Shown piece by piece: positions 33,234 to 43,224 of a stretch of 64,000 bases of DNA. The position numbers were made by a program, and so were the translations under genes. The stretch lies in assembly GCA_018267575.1 (NCBI GenBank), contig JAFDYF010000033.1, positions 37,201 through 101,200 on the forward strand, read 5' to 3'. How positions within the stretch are numbered: the stretch's first letter is position 1; every line of letters begins with the position of its first letter. The DNA is from Bacteroidota bacterium. GTDB lineage: Bacteria > Bacteroidota > Bacteroidia > Chitinophagales > Chitinophagaceae. The notes under the pieces were generated by a model. That model was not told where the DNA came from. It saw only the letters and a list, made by a program, of their open reading frames with translations, and ran no database searches.

Positions 33234-35597
33234 TCAGAAAATGGTTTTCTGAACGAATTTGCTACCATTATCAAGAATTACAGAAACGATATTGACCGAA
33301 TTCCTGTACTTACCACTAGCATTCAAATCAACCACATTCATCCCATTGCTGAATTGAAGGGTCTTGGTTTGCAAAACCTGACCAAGAATGTTATAAATGG
33401 TAAGGTTGCCCCTGCATGGTTTCTCCATATTGGCCACCAAAGAAAGGCTTGAGCCAGCTCCCATTTTGGCTATAAAGAATTGCTGTTTTGAATTAGGGGC
33501 CGCATTCATTTGCACAATATTTGAATAACTGGTGGTACCATTCCTGTACAATGCCTTTACACGGTAAAAACTATTTCCACAGCAGGCATTATAGTCCATA
33601 AAGGAAAAAAGATTGGTAAAGCTGATGCTCTGGTTCCCACCCATCACCACAGCTATCTTTGAGAAGTTGATACCATCGGTGGATTTTTCAATTTCATAAA
33701 AATTGATATTGCTGTTGTTCAGATCCTGCCATTTCAGATCGACCGTGCTATTTACATAAGAAGCGCTCAATGATAGATTGCCATTGGCAAGTATCCAAAA
33801 ATCAATTCGTGTATAACTATGGGCAACCGTGTTTGTACAGCCATTCCTTTTTTCCGTAACCGTTAATTGATAAGTGCCCCAAGTGGTATCGTTGATTGGG
33901 TTTTGAATAGTTGAACTAAAGCCCCCAGGCCCACTCCAATTCCAAAGCAAACCTTGCGAGCCTCCAAATGGTGTTGGATAATTACTAGCAGCGAGGTCAC
34001 CACCATAAAATTGCAAATGCCCATTATCGCTGGTAAGACCTGTAATAAAGGAGGCCACGGGAGGAAAAGTATCAATAGGAATCACAATCGTATCCGTTCT
34101 GGCAATCGGACAGCCCACTGCAGGAGTTGATGATACGATATAAGTGCCCGGCTTGTTTAAATTGATTTGGGAACTGTCTGAACTGGCCCCTGTAATATCC
34201 CCATTCGTGGTTTTCCAAGTATAATAACCTGCTGTGCTATTATTCGTGACCTGTATTGTGCCGGTTGGTTTGTTGCAACGAAGTGTATCTGGCTTAATCG
34301 AATAGTCCATCAATGGGGGTCTTACGAAAACCATTGGCGTAACAAAATCCTGCATATTCGATACAAAGGAATTTGATGATCTTGATTTAAAAAAGATGGA
34401 AGAGAAAAGAGATTCACAGGGACTAATCCCCAAGGCATTGTAGAGAGATGGATCTAAACCGATACGGGTTAGGTTCAGTCCCACCTCAATAAACTGCTGC
34501 GACAAATACTGCGCTCCCCAAACTTTAGTGGATTGTTCGGTGCCCCAAGGTGTGGAATAGGTAGTATCCTGCAATGCATTGGTTGAATAGTTCGATATGC
34601 CAGACCCAAAGTTGGTGGCTCCCAATTTGGATAAAATGGAAGCATAGCCATAAGCAGGGGTAGCCCCATCAAAATTGGCCCCAAATCTAAAATAAGTTGG
34701 GATAACACTGGCAAAAGTTGTGCTGCTCACCCAGATGCGCATATCCACAACGGGAGGCGCTCCTGGAGAAAAATTTACCGCAATAATCATATCACCAGAC
34801 TGTATGATATTCCCACTTGCATCAAAAAGCCATTCCGTATGCCCCGCTTCGGTTCCTGCAGTTGTGAATTTTCCTGCCACTGCACTATAGGTGAATGCTT
34901 TTTTATAGAATTCAATATCAAAGTATCTGGAACCAGCGGCACCCACAGTTGAAACGCCTGTAAAAACCCATAACGAGTCATACACACTGGTACCATCCCT
35001 TCGCATATGTGCATACACATCCAGCAGATCGTTTTTGTCTGGGGTATTTGAAGTACCCCCCAGCCAATTAATCGGGTTATCACCATTTTTCGCGGCTGTT
35101 GTAAAAATGGTAGAATCAAAGAGTGGGCTCGTGCAGATATAATCGCGACCGTAAACCGCATCTAACCAAAGCTTTCCATTTACTTTCGAATAAAGAAGAG
35201 TTGACATCCTTTTATTAAAAGCAAGGTTTTTTGCCCCCGATTGAAGTATTCCTAAATAATAAGAGGCGTTGGACGTATCAATGATATTTTGCCCCAAAGG
35301 GGAAGACGAGAACCAATCATCAGCAGGGATTAGTCCAGACTGTATACCGTATTTTGAATAATTGTTCCGGGTATCGCCATCGACACCGAAATAAGCATTG
35401 ATACCACCATTTGTTAGCTGTGCTGCTACAGGTGAAGAGCAAAAGAACAAGACAGCAAAAAATATAATCTTGAAATTGTTCCTTCTAATAAGGTCAATAT
35501 GTTCAACCGTTTTCAAGGGGGTGGATTTATGCTTTAAAAGTAGAGATAAAAAACATAGGATACAAGCCATTAGTCTTAAAAAAAAGTACCCTTGCAT
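33234..35597 (-). CDS. Secreted protein with T9SS sorting domain
   Basis: A 787-residue protein exported by Sec and then the type IX system. The signal peptide is NNFKIIFFAVLFFCSSPVAAQ. The large N-terminal part (~60-440) describes an extracellular structure (SKVNGKLWLDAVYGRDYICTS, WLFDASGNIIQSGDMIIAVNFS) without a family I can name; an Ig-like SprB/PKD-type segment follows (TGTIQVTNNSTAGYYTWKTTNGDI). The C-terminal ~70 residues (NLTIYNILGQVLQTKTLQFSNG ... GSKFVQKTIF) are a type A sorting domain. The ATG at 35597 puts ~45 residues before the signal peptide, so a TTG at 35516 is a likely alternative start. Confidence 0.82.
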   Translation of the reverse strand: MQGYFFLRLMACILCFLSLLLKHKSTPLKTVEHIDLIRRNNFKIIFFAVLFFCSSPVAAQLTNGGINAYFGVDGDTRNNYSKYGIQSGLIPADDWFSSSPLGQNIIDTSNASYYLGILQSGAKNLAFNKRMSTLLYSKVNGKLWLDAVYGRDYICTSPLFDSTIFTTAAKNGDNPINWLGGTSNTPDKNDLLDVYAHMRRDGTSVYDSLWVFTGVSTVGAAGSRYFDIEFYKKAFTYSAVAGKFTTAGTEAGHTEWLFDASGNIIQSGDMIIAVNFSPGAPPVVDMRIWVSSTTFASVIPTYFRFGANFDGATPAYGYASILSKLGATNFGSGISNYSTNALQDTTYSTPWGTEQSTKVWGAQYLSQQFIEVGLNLTRIGLDPSLYNALGISPCESLFSSIFFKSRSSNSFVSNMQDFVTPMVFVRPPLMDYSIKPDTLRCNKPTGTIQVTNNSTAGYYTWKTTNGDITGASSDSSQINLNKPGTYIVSSTPAVGCPIARTDTIVIPIDTFPPVASFITGLTSDNGHLQFYGGDLAASNYPTPFGGSQGLLWNWSGPGGFSSTIQNPINDTTWGTYQLTVTEKRNGCTNTVAHSYTRIDFWILANGNLSLSASYVNSTVDLKWQDLNNSNINFYEIEKSTDGINFSKIAVVMGGNQSISFTNLFSFMDYNACCGNSFYRVKALYRNGTTSYSNIVQMNAAPNSKQQFFIAKMGAGSSLSLVANMEKPCRGNLTIYNILGQVLQTKTLQFSNGMNVVDLNASGKYRNSVNIVSVILDNGSKFVQKTIF

Positions 35598-35674
35598 ATT
35601 ACACTGGGCAAAAATCTAGTATCAATTCAATTGCGGAGAAATATGGAAGTGAGAATCAACATATAACACCGTAT

Positions 35675-35719
35675 AAAAAAAACCAACTCTGCCAATAGTG
35701 GCAGAATTGGTTTTTTTTA
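35675..35719 (-). terminator. Terminator of the DUF4382 gene
   Basis: AACCAA-TCTGCCA and TGGCAGA-TTGGTT form a strong stem flanked by eight T on either strand. On the minus strand it follows the DUF4382 stop codon, and it is the best intrinsic terminator in the window. Confidence 0.85.
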
Positions 35720-35733
35720 TTGTGGATAACTTA

Positions 35734-36549
35734 TTATTTCTTCTTTAAATACACGCTATCCAAATTAGTAACCTGCCCGAGCACTACCGTTGTATTGATT
35801 ATACTTGATTGAAAATGGGCCGTATCCAAAGGAACAACTGTTAATGAGTAGGCTCCAGCCGGAACATCTTTTATCAAAAAATTTCCATTGGATGTATCAT
35901 TGAATGCGGAAGCAATTGTATCTAACCCTTGAATAGCAAAAATGGCCGTCCGCACTGAATCTGGAACAATAATCCCTTTGATATCACCACCTGATGATTG
36001 CAAGGAAACGATCCGCAAAACAGGCTTCAATATGTAATTACCACTATTACCCGCTTGTACGATGGAACGTCCTGCATCAAAATCCAATACCAGTCGATAT
36101 AAAATACCACCAACCACATCCTGGTGCACTTGCACTTTCAAACCCGATTGTTGTGCACTGGGTGTTTTAAGAGGAATCTGCGTACCGTCATTGGTCACGA
36201 TATAATTGTTACTGCCCAATATCAATCTTAACTGGCTAATGGTCCCCGATGGTAAGTTTGCATCCGTCAATAAAGTGTCTTTGCCATTGGTGAAATCAAG
36301 TAGGTTATAGACTCCTGGATGTGTGGCACTCAATAAAATTGGTTTGCTACTATCGCCCATCACTATCTCCACTTGTTGTACATCTACCCATACTCCTTTT
36401 ACTTGAGGAAAAGGACTATCTGTAAGCCGAATCTCTACTTTGGCAGTATTAGAACCGGCCCCAGTTTGGTTTCTTGAACAGGAAGACGATAGTATAGAAA
36501 ATGCCAGTAATAACAAAACAACAGAAAGATTCATTTTTGCACTTGTCAT
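35734..36549 (-). CDS. DUF4382 lipoprotein
   Basis: A ~271-residue lipoprotein: the signal peptide (LSVVLLLLAFSILSSSC) ends in a lipobox. The DUF4382 domain opens with VEIRLTDSPFPQVKGVWVDVQQVEIVMGD and continues GVYNLLDFTNGKDTLLTDANLPSGTISQLRLILGSNN, then a carboxypeptidase-regulatory-like beta-sandwich (GDIKGIIVPDSVRTAIFAI ... DVPAGAYSLTVVPLD). Such proteins sit on the cell surface of Bacteroidota and are thought to bind glycans or other ligands, which is inferred. I use the ATG at 36549; the upstream ATG at 36618 adds 23 residues without signal character. It is downstream of the amylase operon but separated by ~200 bp. Confidence 0.82.
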   Translation of the reverse strand: MTSAKMNLSVVLLLLAFSILSSSCSRNQTGAGSNTAKVEIRLTDSPFPQVKGVWVDVQQVEIVMGDSSKPILLSATHPGVYNLLDFTNGKDTLLTDANLPSGTISQLRLILGSNNYIVTNDGTQIPLKTPSAQQSGLKVQVHQDVVGGILYRLVLDFDAGRSIVQAGNSGNYILKPVLRIVSLQSSGGDIKGIIVPDSVRTAIFAIQGLDTIASAFNDTSNGNFLIKDVPAGAYSLTVVPLDTAHFQSSIINTTVVLGQVTNLDSVYLKKK

Positions 36550-36749
36550 AATAATAAATTGTTTTGATGAAATAGATAACAGGCATCTTGCAAACATTGT
36601 TCCAAATAGATAGTGCATTTCAACAATGGGAGAATGCTGATTGAATTAAGAAATTATATCAACTTTAAAAGCAGTAGAATCAATGCTTTTATCGAGAGTG
36701 GCTAAATAAATTTTTAAGACCGAAAAGTTCCAGCATTTTTCGCAAGAAA

Positions 36750-38621
36750 TTAACGCATTAGTTCAAATACAGCAGACTCATGTGCATTCATTAAAAAATT
36801 ACTCAGGGTTGAAATATTTCCACTGAATATATCTTTCATTTTTGAAAACCCTTTAGTGATTTCTGCAAAACGTTTCAACGAGATGTTTTTTTCTTTGTCA
36901 CCAGTATTCAAAACAACCATTACTGTTTGTTTTTCATCATAACGGAAATAGACATAGATCGCATCTTCTGGTACAAACTGCATGGTTTTCCCAGTTTGCA
37001 ATGAGGATGACTGTTTTCGGAACCAGGCTAGTTTTTTTATAAAATCGAAAGCCTCATTTTCTTTTGGGGTTCTTCCTGATGCGTCAAATTTATTTACACT
37101 ATCACCTTTCCAACCACCCGGAAAATCCTTACGTACTTCTGCATCACTTGGGTTTTTAAAATTTTTCATCAGTATCTCTGTGCCATAATACAATTGCGGA
37201 ATGCCACGCTGTGTAAGCAATAGCACAATACCCATTTTGAACTTATCAAAATCTTCCCCAACTACGGAGAAAAAACGATCCTGGTCATGGTTGTCCAATA
37301 ATATTTCATTGCGCATGGGATCTTTATACAAAATATCCTGCACCAGAATATTATAAACATGCATAATGCCATTGCTCCATCCAAAATTTGCATTCAAACC
37401 ATCGTGTACGCTCCCCTCCCATTGAAAATCAATCACCCCTTGTAAATTGCTTTTCCAGGCCGTGTTGATATTGTTCTTACAATAATAAGCTTGCTCAGTT
37501 ACCGATTGCATGGTATTTTCCCCAAAGATGCTGATTTGCGGGTACTCGGTATATAAGGCTTGATTGACGCGATTGAGAAAATCGCGGTCGCTATAGAAAT
37601 AAGTATCAACCCGCCATCCATCAATACCAAATTCTTCCACCGCCCACAGCGCATATTGGATGAGGAAATTGGCAACATAAGGATTACGCTGGTTTAAGTC
37701 GGGCATAAAAGTGGTAAACCAACCATTTACGGAAATATTATAGTCCCATTTAGATGCATAGGGATCCACCAATGGCTCATCCCGATAAGTGGTATTTGTA
37801 TACTTTGGCCATTGGTTGAACCAATCTTTTGATGGTTTATCCAAGAACAAAAAATGTTTATCGCCTACATGGTTGTACACAGCATCTTGAATAATTTTAA
37901 GTCCCTGGGCATGAGCCGCATCAATCATCTCCTTATATGCCTCATTGCCACCAAATCTTTTGTCGATTTTATATTGATCGGTAAATGCATAACCATGATA
38001 AGCGCTTCGCTTGGTATTGCCTTCATCAGTCAATGCTTGATCGTTCTCAATAACGGGTGTCAACCACAAAGCGGTTATTCCTAATTCTTTGAAATAACCG
38101 AGATGGTTGGTAACCCCTTGCAAATCCCCACCATGCCGAAGAAAGGGATTGTTTCGATCGCAACTGGTATCGTTCATGTCTGCAAATCGGTCGTTGGATG
38201 GGTCGCCATTGCTAAAGCGGTCTGGCATCAAAAGATAAATCAAATCTTTTGACGTAACACCTTGCGCATACGCATGGCCGTTTCCTTTGCGTTTCGGTTT
38301 CAGTTCAAAATCAATCACGGAATGATTGCCTTTCCCTTCAATTTTGATTTTCACCTTACCCGCTTGAGCGGTAGGTGAAATGAAAATATCCAAAAAAAGA
38401 TAGTTTGGGCTTTCCTGTTTGGAGGTCTTCAATAGTTTTACCCCCGGATAGGAAATACTTGCATGAGAATTAGCAATGTCTTTTTGATGCACGATTACTT
38501 GTACCTTGTTCCATTTCATACCTACCCACCAATTGCTAGGATATACTTCCACTTTAGGTTGGGCAAAAGCGCAATAGGAAATAAGAACCACCAAATAAAA
38601 AAGAGGAATCGATTTTTTCAT
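36750..38621 (-). CDS. Secreted GH13 alpha-amylase / neopullulanase
   Basis: A 623-residue GH13 enzyme with a Sec signal peptide (KSIPLFYLVVLISYCAFAQ), an N-terminal beta-sandwich (residues ~25-120) and the catalytic barrel. The conserved regions are DAVYNHVG (region I), GIDGWRVDTYFY with the Asp nucleophile (II), FGENTM with the acid/base Glu (III) and LLDNHDQDR (IV). The N-terminal domain and length match cyclomaltodextrinase/neopullulanases such as SusA, which split starch oligomers in the periplasm. It follows the MFS importer by 9 nt, so the two form one operon for taking up the products. Confidence 0.93.
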   Translation of the reverse strand: MKKSIPLFYLVVLISYCAFAQPKVEVYPSNWWVGMKWNKVQVIVHQKDIANSHASISYPGVKLLKTSKQESPNYLFLDIFISPTAQAGKVKIKIEGKGNHSVIDFELKPKRKGNGHAYAQGVTSKDLIYLLMPDRFSNGDPSNDRFADMNDTSCDRNNPFLRHGGDLQGVTNHLGYFKELGITALWLTPVIENDQALTDEGNTKRSAYHGYAFTDQYKIDKRFGGNEAYKEMIDAAHAQGLKIIQDAVYNHVGDKHFLFLDKPSKDWFNQWPKYTNTTYRDEPLVDPYASKWDYNISVNGWFTTFMPDLNQRNPYVANFLIQYALWAVEEFGIDGWRVDTYFYSDRDFLNRVNQALYTEYPQISIFGENTMQSVTEQAYYCKNNINTAWKSNLQGVIDFQWEGSVHDGLNANFGWSNGIMHVYNILVQDILYKDPMRNEILLDNHDQDRFFSVVGEDFDKFKMGIVLLLTQRGIPQLYYGTEILMKNFKNPSDAEVRKDFPGGWKGDSVNKFDASGRTPKENEAFDFIKKLAWFRKQSSSLQTGKTMQFVPEDAIYVYFRYDEKQTVMVVLNTGDKEKNISLKRFAEITKGFSKMKDIFSGNISTLSNFLMNAHESAVFELMR

Positions 38622-38630
38622 AAAACCATT

Positions 38631-40025
38631 TTAAGCCAGTTTTTTCTTCTGGATGCGTATAGCTCCGGCATCGTATACAAAGAGCACACTAACCGCCGCA
38701 CATAATAAAAGAATCCCAGCCAATACAATAGAATATATAGGATGCCCCCCGTAAATATGCTTCACAAGCCAACCACCAAAAACCCCATTGACAATTTGTG
38801 GAAGAGTGATAAAGAAATTGAAAATTCCCATATAAATACCCAGCTTGCCTGGAGGGATAGAACTCGAAAGGATCACATAGGGCATGGCCAAAATACTTGC
38901 CCAAGCTAGGCCCACCCCAATCATGGAGAACTTCAACATAGCCGGGTCCTTGATAAAATAAATAGAGATGAGACCAAGCCCTCCCCCAATCAATGAAATG
39001 GCATGGGTTGCTTTACGGCCAATATATTTGGCAATCACCGGCAATAACAATGCGTAGAGCATGGCCACAAAATTGTACACGCCAAAAGCACTGCTCACTT
39101 TATTGCCGGCCTCATTATAGGCAACCGACTTTGAATAATCACCTGTCAGTCCATACACATGGGTGGCAACGGCATCTGTTGTAAATACCCACATGCTGAA
39201 CAAGGCAAACCAACTGAAAAATTGCACCAAGCCCAATTGCATCATGGTTTTGGGCATATTCTTAAAATCCTTGATGATCTCTGCTATGCCACTCTTTTCA
39301 ACCTTGGTATCTGGTTTTCCATGGTAGCTTTCATATTCCTTGGGCGGGTATTCTTTGGAGAAAATAACGGTAATGAGTATCGCAATTATAAATACGGCTG
39401 CCCCGATATAAAAAGAGTAACGGATATTATCGGCTACGCCAGATTTGCCTGCCTCGAGACTAAAACCATGATTGCCCAAAAATTCAGGAAGATCGGATCC
39501 AACCACCGCACCCAAACCGATCAAAAAGGTTTGCACACTAAAACCCAAGGTTCTTTGGCTATCGGGGAGATTATCCGCAACCAAGGCACGAAATGGTTCC
39601 ATGGCTATATTGAAAGAGGCATCCATGATCATCACCATGCCTGCGCCAATCCATAATGCAGGAACGATGGATGAAAGTCCTGCCGAATTGGGAAGTACAA
39701 TCAATGCAAGCGATGATAATAAAGCCCCTGTAAGAAAATAAGGTTTTCTTCTGCCTACCCGATTCCAGGTCCGATCGCTATAATGACCAATCAAAGGTTG
39801 AACAATCATACCCACGATAGGCGCCACCAACCAAAAGGCAGGCAGTTGGTCTACATCCGCACCAAAAGAGCGGAGTATCCGGCTGGTATTGCCATTTTGG
39901 AGAGCAAAACCAAACTGGATGCCCATAAAGCCAAAGCTCATGGTGAAAATTTGCCAGAGCGTCAACGTAGGTTTTGCTGCTGTGGGTTGTATGGAGCCTG
40001 ATTTGATATTCGCTGAACTGGCCAT
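38631..40025 (-). CDS. Maltose-type MFS importer (SLC45-like)
   Basis: A 464-residue, 12-helix permease. The N-terminal segment LWQIFTMSFGFMGIQFGFALQNGNTSRILRSFGAD and the loop IGHYSDRTWNRVGRRKPYFLTGAL are typical of the GPH/SLC45-like sugar importers of Bacteroidota, often called MalT. It most likely brings maltose or short maltodextrins made by the neighbouring amylase into the cytoplasm. It is the first gene of a two-gene operon with the amylase, behind an inverted repeat that could bind a sugar regulator. Confidence 0.9.
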   Translation of the reverse strand: MASSANIKSGSIQPTAAKPTLTLWQIFTMSFGFMGIQFGFALQNGNTSRILRSFGADVDQLPAFWLVAPIVGMIVQPLIGHYSDRTWNRVGRRKPYFLTGALLSSLALIVLPNSAGLSSIVPALWIGAGMVMIMDASFNIAMEPFRALVADNLPDSQRTLGFSVQTFLIGLGAVVGSDLPEFLGNHGFSLEAGKSGVADNIRYSFYIGAAVFIIAILITVIFSKEYPPKEYESYHGKPDTKVEKSGIAEIIKDFKNMPKTMMQLGLVQFFSWFALFSMWVFTTDAVATHVYGLTGDYSKSVAYNEAGNKVSSAFGVYNFVAMLYALLLPVIAKYIGRKATHAISLIGGGLGLISIYFIKDPAMLKFSMIGVGLAWASILAMPYVILSSSIPPGKLGIYMGIFNFFITLPQIVNGVFGGWLVKHIYGGHPIYSIVLAGILLLCAAVSVLFVYDAGAIRIQKKKLA

Positions 40026-40046
40026 TGCAATCGTTTTGATTAAATA

Positions 40047-40073
40047 TGTACTATGTACACTTATGTAAAACTA
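40047..40073 (-). promoter_or_regulatory. Operator-like palindrome and promoter of the importer-amylase operon
   Basis: TGTAC-TAT-GTACA (40047-40059) is a perfect inverted repeat. Just upstream on the minus strand TAGTTTTA (40066-40073) is one mismatch from the -7 consensus, so a protein bound to the palindrome would sit at the transcription start. Confidence 0.4.
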
Positions 40074-40103
40074 AATAAAAAAAATCCCGCAATGCGGGAT
40101 TAG
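40072..40103 (-). terminator. glgC terminator
   Basis: ATCCCGC-AAT-GCGGGAT forms a 7-bp GC-rich stem. On the minus strand it is followed by a run of eight T, ~17 nt after the glgC stop codon. Confidence 0.85.
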
Positions 40104-40119
40104 GATAAAATATACTTGA

Positions 40120-41394
40120 TCAAATCACAAAGCCATTCGATAACACTGCTCCTTTCTTTACTACCACAATCCCGTCTTTTACTGTATATAAAGCATGGTC
40201 AGTATTCTCCAGATGGCTACCACCATTGATACGAACGTCATCTCCTATGCGGCAGTTCTTATCCACTATAGCGTTGCGGATATAACAACGATGCCCAATC
40301 CCTACCGTTGGGAGGCCATGCGCATTCGCCTGATTGATCTCATCCAATGTTTCGTAATAGTCATTCCCCATTAGGTAGCTGCTCACAATGGTAGTACCAC
40401 TGCCAATACGGGTTCGGATACCCACCACGCTATTCTCAACCCGAGAGGCATTGATGATACAGCCTTCAGCAATCAATGTTTTTTCAAGTGTGGTGCCGCT
40501 AATTTTTGCCGGTGGCAACATGCGGGCACGTGTATAGATTGCATTGTCATTATCAAAAAGATTGAAATCGGGGATATCATTGGTCAAGCCCAAGTTTGCT
40601 TCAAAAAACGAATAGATATTACCGATATCGGTCCAATAACCATCATATTGGTAGCTCACCACTTTATATTTGCTGATGGATTGAGGGATGATTTCCTTGC
40701 CAAAATCGGTGGCGTCCACATATTCATTCTGCAATAAGTCTGCAAGCAATTGACGATTGAAAATATAGATACCCATGGAGGCCAGATAATTTCGCCCCAT
40801 GCGCTGCATTTCATGGCCTGTATCACTTGTCCATTCACCGAGCACTTCTTTTTTGGGCTTTTCGATGAAGGATGTGATGTAGCCATTCTCATCTTTTTTC
40901 ATGATGCCAAATTCTGAAGCTTCACGATCGGCAACGGGTATGGTGGCAATGGAAATATCAGCCCCTTTTGCCTTATGGTTGTTCAACATTTCATTAAAGT
41001 CCATTTGATAAAGCTGGTCGCCAGAAAGTATCAAAAGGTATTCGCTGTCAAACGGGCCAAGATGGCGGAAACATTGGCGGACCGCATCCGCCGTGCCTTG
41101 ATACCAGGTGGGGTTATCAGGCGTTTGTTCGGCAGCGAGTATATCCACAAAGGCAGCACTAAATGCACTGAAATGATAGGTGTTCTTGATATGCCTGTTC
41201 AAGGAGGCCGAATTGAACTGTGTGAGCACAAACATTCTATTGATCCCTGAATTCAAACAATTGGAAATCGGTATATCCACTAAACGGTATTTACCTGCTA
41301 TCGGTACGGCTGGTTTAGAACGGCTTGCTGTGAGCGGGAAAAGTCTGGTACCTGCACCACCACCCAATATCACTGACAAAATTTCTTTAGACAT
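40120..41394 (-). CDS. glgC: Glucose-1-phosphate adenylyltransferase
   Basis: GlgC makes ADP-glucose from glucose 1-phosphate and ATP, the committed step of glycogen synthesis. The 424-residue protein opens SVILGGGAGTRLFPLTASRSKPAVPIAGKYRLVDIPISNC (nucleotidyltransferase loop), has WYQGTADAVRQCFRHL and LILSGDQLYQMDF, and ends in a left-handed beta-helix with RTRIGSGTTIVSSYLMG and AIVDKNCRIGDDVRI. Length and motifs are normal. It lies downstream of glgA in the same direction with a ~200-bp gap. Confidence 0.97.
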   Translation of the reverse strand: MSKEILSVILGGGAGTRLFPLTASRSKPAVPIAGKYRLVDIPISNCLNSGINRMFVLTQFNSASLNRHIKNTYHFSAFSAAFVDILAAEQTPDNPTWYQGTADAVRQCFRHLGPFDSEYLLILSGDQLYQMDFNEMLNNHKAKGADISIATIPVADREASEFGIMKKDENGYITSFIEKPKKEVLGEWTSDTGHEMQRMGRNYLASMGIYIFNRQLLADLLQNEYVDATDFGKEIIPQSISKYKVVSYQYDGYWTDIGNIYSFFEANLGLTNDIPDFNLFDNDNAIYTRARMLPPAKISGTTLEKTLIAEGCIINASRVENSVVGIRTRIGSGTTIVSSYLMGNDYYETLDEINQANAHGLPTVGIGHRCYIRNAIVDKNCRIGDDVRINGGSHLENTDHALYTVKDGIVVVKKGAVLSNGFVI

Positions 41395-41601
41395 GGCAAG
41401 AGATTTAATTTAGTTAATGTTATCTATTCGGTTTAAGTTTTCAATCCACCAATTTCAATACTGGTTATTACTGGATAAATGTATACAATATTATCATCGG
41501 ACACATGACTTTGATTAGCTCGACCTATTGAATTACCTTGTTATCCCTGTTCATTTTGTGTTTCGAAACCATGCAGCAGGATGATTTTCCACTTTAATTC
41601 T

Positions 41602-43014
41602 TTAAAGGGACTTATACAGATCGATATACTGCTTTACACTTGTTTCCCAGCTAAAATCAAGCCGCATCATATGTTGCCGGATCTCCTTTAACTTTTCCTC
41701 ATCCTTATACATTTCAACCGCCCTCCATATTGCTTGGGAAATATCCCCTACTGCTGCATAGTTGAAACGGATACCATAGCCGTCCGGGTCACCATAATCG
41801 ATTACCGTATCCCTTAACCCACCGGTATTCCTAACCATCGGCACCGTACCATACCTCATCGCATACATTTGATTGAGCCCGCAAGGCTCCACTCGAGAAG
41901 GCATCAAAATGAAATCCGCCCCGGCATACATCAGATGGCTAAGCCCTTCATTGTAGCCAATATAGACATTGTAATCGTTTTGGTTCAGAAACTTCATGCT
42001 TTCCAGTTCGCTTTCTACTTCCGGAAACCCACTACCCAGCACCAAAAAATTCATGGTTCTGCCGATATAATAAAATGAATCCCGAATAGCCTGTGGCAAC
42101 AAATCGGCTCCCTTCTCCCCTACCAATCTTCCAATAAAAACAATCAAAGGTTTTGTGATATCCAAACCAAAGGTTTCACAAAGCAATTTCTTGTTTTTCA
42201 GTTTACCCTTATCAGCACTTTCGGTGTCAAAATGGTTCTCGATATATTTATCAGTAGCAGGATCCCATACCACAGAATCGATACCATTCAAAATGCCCAC
42301 ACATTTACCCTTTTCATATTCAAAAAGCGATTCCAGCCCATTGGCTGATACACGCAATTCATCGAGATAGCTCCAACTCACGGTCGTTACCTTCCAAGCA
42401 CATTTGATACCGCTGGCTAAAGGGTTGATGGAGCCTTTCCAATCCAACATGCCCCTTTTCCAAGGGTCCCAGGCCGGAAGAAAATGGCTTTTGTCCCAAC
42501 CCATCCATCCTTGATACTGCGCATTATGGATGGTCAACACGGTTGGGATATTTTGAAGATGTTGATATCGATAGCAGTATTTGATGATAAAGGGGATTAA
42601 TCCTGCATGGTAATCGTGCACATGGATCACATCAGGACGATGGGACCATGCCGATATCCAATCCACCACGCTGATCTGAAAAGCGGTGAAACGGTCGGCA
42701 TCATCATCGTAACCATAAATCTTATCCCTATCAAGAAGTCCGTTGATATCTACCAGATAAAGGTCAAAATCCAGCACATTGTTACGCTCCTTAATAATGG
42801 TATAGGTAAACCACCAATTGCCCAGATTGGTATAGCCTTTATGAACCACATCCCATTCATTGGCCAACAAAAATTTAGTACGGTACATGGGCATTACCAC
42901 TTTTGCAATATGGCCCGATTGGTTCTGGTATTTAGGTAATGCACCTACCACATCACCCAGTCCTCCAGCTTTGGCTACGGGATAACATTCTGCAGATACG
43001 TGTATAATTTCCAT
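41602..43014 (-). CDS. glgA: Glycogen synthase (ADP-glucose), GT5
   Basis: GlgA adds glucose from ADP-glucose to alpha-1,4-glucan. The 470-residue protein is complete: IIHVSAECYPVAKAGGLGDVVGALPKY with the ADP-glucose-binding KAGGLGD (residues ~16-22), DVIHVHDYHAGLIPFI, VLTIHNAQYQG, then the C-terminal lobe with FIGRLVGEKGADLLPQAI and LMPSRVEPCGLNQMYAMRYGTVPMVRNTGGLRDTV. It carries the conserved Glu-Pro-Cys-Gly motif of the family. It is divergent from the hexose importer and shares with it a short intergenic region that contains an inverted repeat. Confidence 0.97.
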   Translation of the reverse strand: MEIIHVSAECYPVAKAGGLGDVVGALPKYQNQSGHIAKVVMPMYRTKFLLANEWDVVHKGYTNLGNWWFTYTIIKERNNVLDFDLYLVDINGLLDRDKIYGYDDDADRFTAFQISVVDWISAWSHRPDVIHVHDYHAGLIPFIIKYCYRYQHLQNIPTVLTIHNAQYQGWMGWDKSHFLPAWDPWKRGMLDWKGSINPLASGIKCAWKVTTVSWSYLDELRVSANGLESLFEYEKGKCVGILNGIDSVVWDPATDKYIENHFDTESADKGKLKNKKLLCETFGLDITKPLIVFIGRLVGEKGADLLPQAIRDSFYYIGRTMNFLVLGSGFPEVESELESMKFLNQNDYNVYIGYNEGLSHLMYAGADFILMPSRVEPCGLNQMYAMRYGTVPMVRNTGGLRDTVIDYGDPDGYGIRFNYAAVGDISQAIWRAVEMYKDEEKLKEIRQHMMRLDFSWETSVKQYIDLYKSL

Positions 43015-43032
43015 GTTTGGGATGTCAGTTAA

Positions 43033-43087
43033 TAAATGTATTCAGGAATAAGTCCTTTGCAAAAAATGTAAACGAAATAAGTTTACA
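43033..43087 (-). promoter_or_regulatory. glgA promoter and adjacent operator-like repeat
   Basis: TTTG (43060-43063, minus) and TACATTTA (43033-43040, minus) with a 19-nt spacer form a promoter with one mismatch. Directly upstream is a perfect inverted repeat, TGTAAAC (43067-43073) and GTTTACA (43081-43087), at the position expected for an activator. A second inverted pair, CACTG / CAGTG, overlaps it at 43086-43103. Confidence 0.45.
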
Positions 43088-43224
43088 CTGATTATAAGCA
43101 GTGAAATAAATCGTTGTTCAATTTAGGAAGGTTTTTGAATTATATCATCAGACAATGAAAAAATTTTTCGCTTCACAAAAACTTATTACTTTCAGTCCTT
43201 CAATTCTTATTTAACTGATCATAT

